Source: Pseudomonadota bacterium | Lineage (GTDB): Bacteria > Pseudomonadota > Alphaproteobacteria > Rhizobiales > Beijerinckiaceae | Reading direction: 5' to 3' | Length of the DNA: 28,348 bases | NCBI GenBank assembly: GCA_028876585.1 | Contig: JAGWRL010000099.1 | Span: 1 to 28,348 of the forward strand | Part shown: positions 25,395 to 28,348 of the stretch, piece after piece | Position numbering within the stretch: position 1 is the first letter of the stretch | How the letters are laid out: each line of letters opens with the position of its first letter | The notes under the pieces: model-generated | Told to the model about the DNA's origin: nothing | The model's database searches: none | Seen by the model: the letters and a program-made list of their open reading frames with translations, nothing else | Translations under genes and position numbers: made by a program

Positions 25395-26729
25395 ATGTCT
25401 GAGTTCCTCCCCGGTTCCGCTCCCGCTTCCGCCCTCACCGGCAGCATGCGAGATTTTCGCGTGCCCAAGGGAACCGATCTGCTGGCGCGCGTCGGCGAGT
25501 TCTTCGATTGGCAGAACGGGCGCCGCCGCAACGGCCTGTGGCCGTTCTCGCGCGCCACGGTCACGGGTCCGAAGTCGACCGTGATGGCGCAGGACGATTC
25601 CGGCCGCACGATGACGGGCGTCAATTTCGCCTCGCAGGATTATCTCAGCCTGTCGAGCCACCCCGCGATCCGCGCGACGGCGCTGGAGACGGTGGAGAAA
25701 TACGGCGTCCACAGCGCGGGCTCGGCCGCGCTCGTGGGCAACAGTTCGCTGACGCTGGCGCTGGAGCGCAAGATCGCCGACTTCATCGATATGGAGCATG
25801 TGACGCTGTATCCGACCGGCTGGGCGGCCGGTTATGGCGTGATCCGCGGGCTGGTGCGCTCGGCCGATCATATCGTGATGGACGCGCTCGCCCACACCTG
25901 CCTGCAGGAGGGCGCCAACGCCGCCACCCGCAACATCTACATGCACCGCCATCTCGACGTCGAGCATTGCCGCCATTGGTTGAAGGCGATCCGCGCCAAG
26001 GACACCGAAAACGGCATCATGATCGTCACCGAGGGCCTGTTCTCGATGGACTCGGACACGCCCGACCTCGCCGCGCTGCAAGCGGCCGCGCAGGAATTCA
26101 ACGCCACGTTGATGGTTGACGTCGCCCATGATCTGGGCGCGCTGGGCCCGGGCGGGCGCGGCCATATCGCGACGGCGGGGATGCTGGGCAAGGTCGATCT
26201 GGTGATGGGCAGCTTCTCCAAGACCTTCGCGTCCAACGGCGGCTTCGTGGCGAGCCGCTCGCGCGCGGTGAAGGAATATCTGAAGTTCTACAGCCCGACG
26301 ACCACCTTCTCCAACGCGCTGAGCCAGGTGCAGGCGGCGATCATCCTGAAGGCGTTCGAGATCGTCGATTCGGACGAGGGCGAGACGCTGCGCGGCGAGT
26401 TGATGGCCAATATTCTCGATCTGCGCGCCAAACTGGCGGCCGAGAATTTGGAGTTTTATGGCGATCCGTCGGCCATCGTCGCCGTCAAGATGGGTTCGGA
26501 GGGGCTCGCCCGCCTCGTCAGCCGCAACCTGCACGACGCCGGCCTGTTGGCCAATCTGGTGGAATATCCCGCCGTCGGCAAAGGCGCCGCGCGGTTCCGG
26601 ATGCAGGTGATGGCCAAGCACACCAGCGACAACGTCTCGCGCGCGGTCGAGATCATGTCGCGCTGCCGCGCCGAGGCGATCCGCGAACTTGAGGCGATGC
26701 AGCGTCCGCGTTTGCAGGCCGTGGCGTAA
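25395..26729 (+). CDS. Alpha-oxoamine synthase family PLP enzyme (CqsA- or SPT-like)
   Basis: A fold-type I PLP enzyme (444 aa) of the alpha-oxoamine synthases, which join an amino acid to an acyl-CoA with loss of CO2. The PLP Lys276 is in 'SFSKTFASNGG', Asp242-Val-Ala-His245 binds the cofactor ring, and 'SQDYLSLSSHP' (80-90) is the family substrate-entry motif. The usual Arg of the 'GxGSR' segment is missing ('HSAGSAALVGNSS', 106-118). The cofactor-stacking region reads 'AHTCLQEGA' (166-174), nearer to the autoinducer synthase CqsA ('AHxSLWEGA') than to 'NHASIIDG' of KBL-like enzymes. 'ALGPGGRG' resembles serine palmitoyltransferase. The N-terminal 45 residues extend the usual fold. ATG 25395 is the first start in the conserved frame. 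The exact product (alpha-hydroxyketone signal, sphingoid base or other aminoketone) is unknown. It is downstream of the cyclic di-GMP regulator and converges on the last kinase gene with 4 bp. Confidence 0.88.
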   Translation: MSEFLPGSAPASALTGSMRDFRVPKGTDLLARVGEFFDWQNGRRRNGLWPFSRATVTGPKSTVMAQDDSGRTMTGVNFASQDYLSLSSHPAIRATALETVEKYGVHSAGSAALVGNSSLTLALERKIADFIDMEHVTLYPTGWAAGYGVIRGLVRSADHIVMDALAHTCLQEGANAATRNIYMHRHLDVEHCRHWLKAIRAKDTENGIMIVTEGLFSMDSDTPDLAALQAAAQEFNATLMVDVAHDLGALGPGGRGHIATAGMLGKVDLVMGSFSKTFASNGGFVASRSRAVKEYLKFYSPTTTFSNALSQVQAAIILKAFEIVDSDEGETLRGELMANILDLRAKLAAENLEFYGDPSAIVAVKMGSEGLARLVSRNLHDAGLLANLVEYPAVGKGAARFRMQVMAKHTSDNVSRAVEIMSRCRAEAIRELEAMQRPRLQAVA

Positions 26730-26733
26730 GCGC

Positions 26734-28092
26734 TCAATCGCGGCGCGCGTGGGAGCGAAGCACGATGCGCAGGCCGGGGCGGTTGTCGAGCGCCTCCGCC
26801 TCCATGTCGTGCAGGTCGGCGATCGCGGCGGCCAGCGCCAGACCCAACCCGCTGCCCGGCGAGCGTCTCGCCGCGTCGGCGCGGAAGAAGCGGCGGAACA
26901 GTTTTCCCCGATCCTCCTCGGCGACGCCGGGGCCGCGATCGGCGATCTCCAGCCGCACCCCTTCCCGCGTCGGCGCGCCATAAACCTCGATCGCTGCGCC
27001 CGGCGGGGTGTGGCGCAGCGCGTTGTCGATCAGATTGGCGATCGCCTGTTTCATCAGCGCCGCGTCGCCGCGCATCCGCATTCCCGGCTCGAAACGCGCG
27101 CTGAACACGCGGCCCTGCTCTTCGGCGGCGGGGCGGAACGCTTCGACGACGTCGGCGGCGGCTTCGGCCAGATCGAATTCGGCGAACGCGGCCTTGCGGG
27201 CGCCGCTTTCGATTTCGCCAATCCGCAACAGCGCCTCGAACGTGCGCAGCACGTCCTCGACGCCGGCGATCGCGCGGCCGACCGCCTCGGGATCGTCGCG
27301 GCCGCGCTCCAGTTCGCGCAGCACCTTCGCCAGCGGCCGGCGCAGGTCGTGGGCGATGTCGGACCCCGCGTGCTTCTGCGCCAGCAGCAGCTTTTCGATG
27401 CGGTCGAACAGGCGGTTGAAGGTGCGCGCCAGCGAGGCGAGATCGTCGTCGATGGCGGAGGAGGCGATCCGGCGCCGCCAGTCGCCGTCCATCACCGCCT
27501 GCGCCGCGTTGCGCATCGCTTCGAGCCGGTTGAGAAATTGCCGGCTGAGCCACAGCCCGCCGGCGAGGCCGAGCGCCAGCGTCGCCGCCAGCCCCCAGCC
27601 GAAGGCGATCGTCGCGCCGCGTAACGCCATATCGACGGCGGTGCGCTCGTCGCCAACCAGCAGCAGCGCGCCGTCGTCGAGCCGCGTCGTCAGCATCCGC
27701 ACGATGTCGGGCGTGGCCTCGTCCGGCTCGTCCTCCTCCCATTCCGGACTTTCGGTCCAGCCGGCGGCGGGGCGGCCGTTGGCGACGGCGGACGGGGGCG
27801 TGCGCCCGGCGAGCCGCGCGCCGTCGGCCCCATAGAGCCCATAGACCAGCGAGCTGCCGATCGTCGAACGGGCGGCGATGTTGGCGATCAGGCGGGCGCG
27901 GCCCTCGACGCGGTCGAACCGCAGGAACGCCTGCGTCTCTTCTTCGATCCGGTCGACGAAGGCGGCGTCCTGCGCCCGCCGGATGTAGAGATAGGTCGCG
28001 CCGTCGATCGCCACCGCGGACAGCGTGAACAGCAGCAGGTAAAGCAGCGTCAGGCGGAAGCTCGCCGTCGCGAGGAGCCTAACCTTCCACAC
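26734..28092 (-). CDS. HAMP-type sensor histidine kinase, partner of the OmpR-like regulator
   Basis: A 452-residue membrane kinase. TM1 is about residues 14-34, a periplasmic domain follows (35-158, with an acidic run near 119-125), and TM2 is about 160-183. A HAMP domain (about 184-236) leads to HisKA with His248 and an HATPase with 'NLIDNALRHTP', 'IADRGPGV', 'LFRRFFRAD' and 'GSGLGLALAAAI'. In the H-box the residue four after His is Arg252 ('HDLRRPL') where Thr or Asn normally supports phosphatase activity. A GTG at 28092 is the start: it overlaps the end of the response regulator gene by 14 bp, so the two are coupled. The signal is unknown. It converges on the synthase gene and is probably unrelated to the preceding signalling cluster. 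Confidence 0.92.
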   Translation of the reverse strand: MWKVRLLATASFRLTLLYLLLFTLSAVAIDGATYLYIRRAQDAAFVDRIEEETQAFLRFDRVEGRARLIANIAARSTIGSSLVYGLYGADGARLAGRTPPSAVANGRPAAGWTESPEWEEDEPDEATPDIVRMLTTRLDDGALLLVGDERTAVDMALRGATIAFGWGLAATLALGLAGGLWLSRQFLNRLEAMRNAAQAVMDGDWRRRIASSAIDDDLASLARTFNRLFDRIEKLLLAQKHAGSDIAHDLRRPLAKVLRELERGRDDPEAVGRAIAGVEDVLRTFEALLRIGEIESGARKAAFAEFDLAEAAADVVEAFRPAAEEQGRVFSARFEPGMRMRGDAALMKQAIANLIDNALRHTPPGAAIEVYGAPTREGVRLEIADRGPGVAEEDRGKLFRRFFRADAARRSPGSGLGLALAAAIADLHDMEAEALDNRPGLRIVLRSHARRD

Positions 28093-28348
28093 GCAGACTG
28101 TATCCGGCGCCGCGCAAGGTGCGGATCGGCCCCGAGCGCCCGTCGGCGTCGAGCTTGGCGCGCAGGCGGCTCATGTGGGTTTCCACAATGTTGGTGTGCG
28201 GATCGAAATCATATTTCCACACATGTTCGAGCAGCATCTTGCGCGTGACCACCTTGCCGGAATTGCGCAGGAAATATTCCAGCAGCTGGAATTCGCGCGG
28301 CTGCAACTCGATGTCGCGCCCGCCGCGCCGGACCGTGCGCGCGACGAG
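28079..28348 (-). CDS. OmpR/PhoB-family response regulator, C-terminal part (cut by right edge)
   Basis: The last 89 codons of an OmpR/PhoB-type response regulator; the receiver domain and start lie beyond position 28348. The visible part is the winged-helix DNA-binding domain, with 'LQPREFQLLEYFLRN' (helix 1), 'VTRKMLLEHVWKYDFDPHTN', cited only as the segment near 28245-28190, then the recognition helix 'IVETHMSRLRAKL' and the wing 'IRTLRGAGYSLR'. These match the family closely. It overlaps the downstream kinase gene by 14 bp, a standard regulator-kinase pair. Targets are unknown; self-regulation is common in the family but no operator can be seen because the promoter is outside the window. 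Confidence 0.95.
   Translation of the reverse strand, partial: LVARTVRRGGRDIELQPREFQLLEYFLRNSGKVVTRKMLLEHVWKYDFDPHTNIVETHMSRLRAKLDADGRSGPIRTLRGAGYSLRVEG

Overview
The window is high-GC, densely packed chromosomal DNA with alphaproteobacterial gene types: an R. sphaeroides-type polyol dehydrogenase, YagS-type FAD/Fe-S subunits and DivK-like signalling. A Hyphomicrobiales-like host is the best guess; no rRNA or marker gene fixes the genus. I see no tRNA, rRNA, insertion sequence, CRISPR array or prophage. No gap between genes reaches 300 bp, and four convergent gene pairs are only 4-15 bp apart.

Left part (1-4.7 kb): the start of a P-loop NTPase runs off the left edge. Divergent from it are a lone glycogen synthase gene (glgA) and the potassium transporter gene kup. 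A TetR-type regulator follows on the other strand.

Molybdenum and CoA region (4.7-15.6 kb): the TetR gene diverges from a molybdenum hydroxylase operon. Its first gene fuses the 2Fe-2S and molybdopterin subunits in one chain, and its second encodes an FAD subunit with a cysteine set for a 4Fe-4S cluster. An acyl-CoA dehydrogenase and an AMP-forming acyl-CoA synthetase follow behind their own likely promoter. Converging on them is modABC (molybdate uptake), with a good candidate ModE operator upstream of modA. A second AMP-forming CoA ligase precedes modA. Molybdate supply therefore lies beside a molybdoenzyme locus whose substrate is unknown but may be a CoA thioester or an acid activated to one.

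Polyol region (15.6-19.8 kb): a LacI-type regulator diverges from a tightly coupled operon of a sorbitol/galactitol-type dehydrogenase, a PfkB sugar kinase and a GatZ-like protein without its usual GatY partner. This fits polyol to ketose (possibly D-tagatose) to ketose phosphate, with GatZ acting as a 4-epimerase. No transporter is encoded nearby.

Signalling region (19.8-28.3 kb): two divergent histidine kinases share a membrane sensor domain I cannot assign to a known family. One is coupled to a DivK-like single receiver and the other to a receiver-GGDEF-EAL protein for cyclic di-GMP turnover. Downstream of the latter lies an alpha-oxoamine synthase with CqsA-like sequence features. Together these could be a small-molecule signalling system of the CqsA/CqsS or LqsA/LqsS kind wired to cyclic di-GMP; that is inference, and a lipid or sphingoid-base role for the synthase is the main alternative. 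The window ends with an unrelated OmpR-type regulator (cut by the right edge) and its HAMP histidine kinase.
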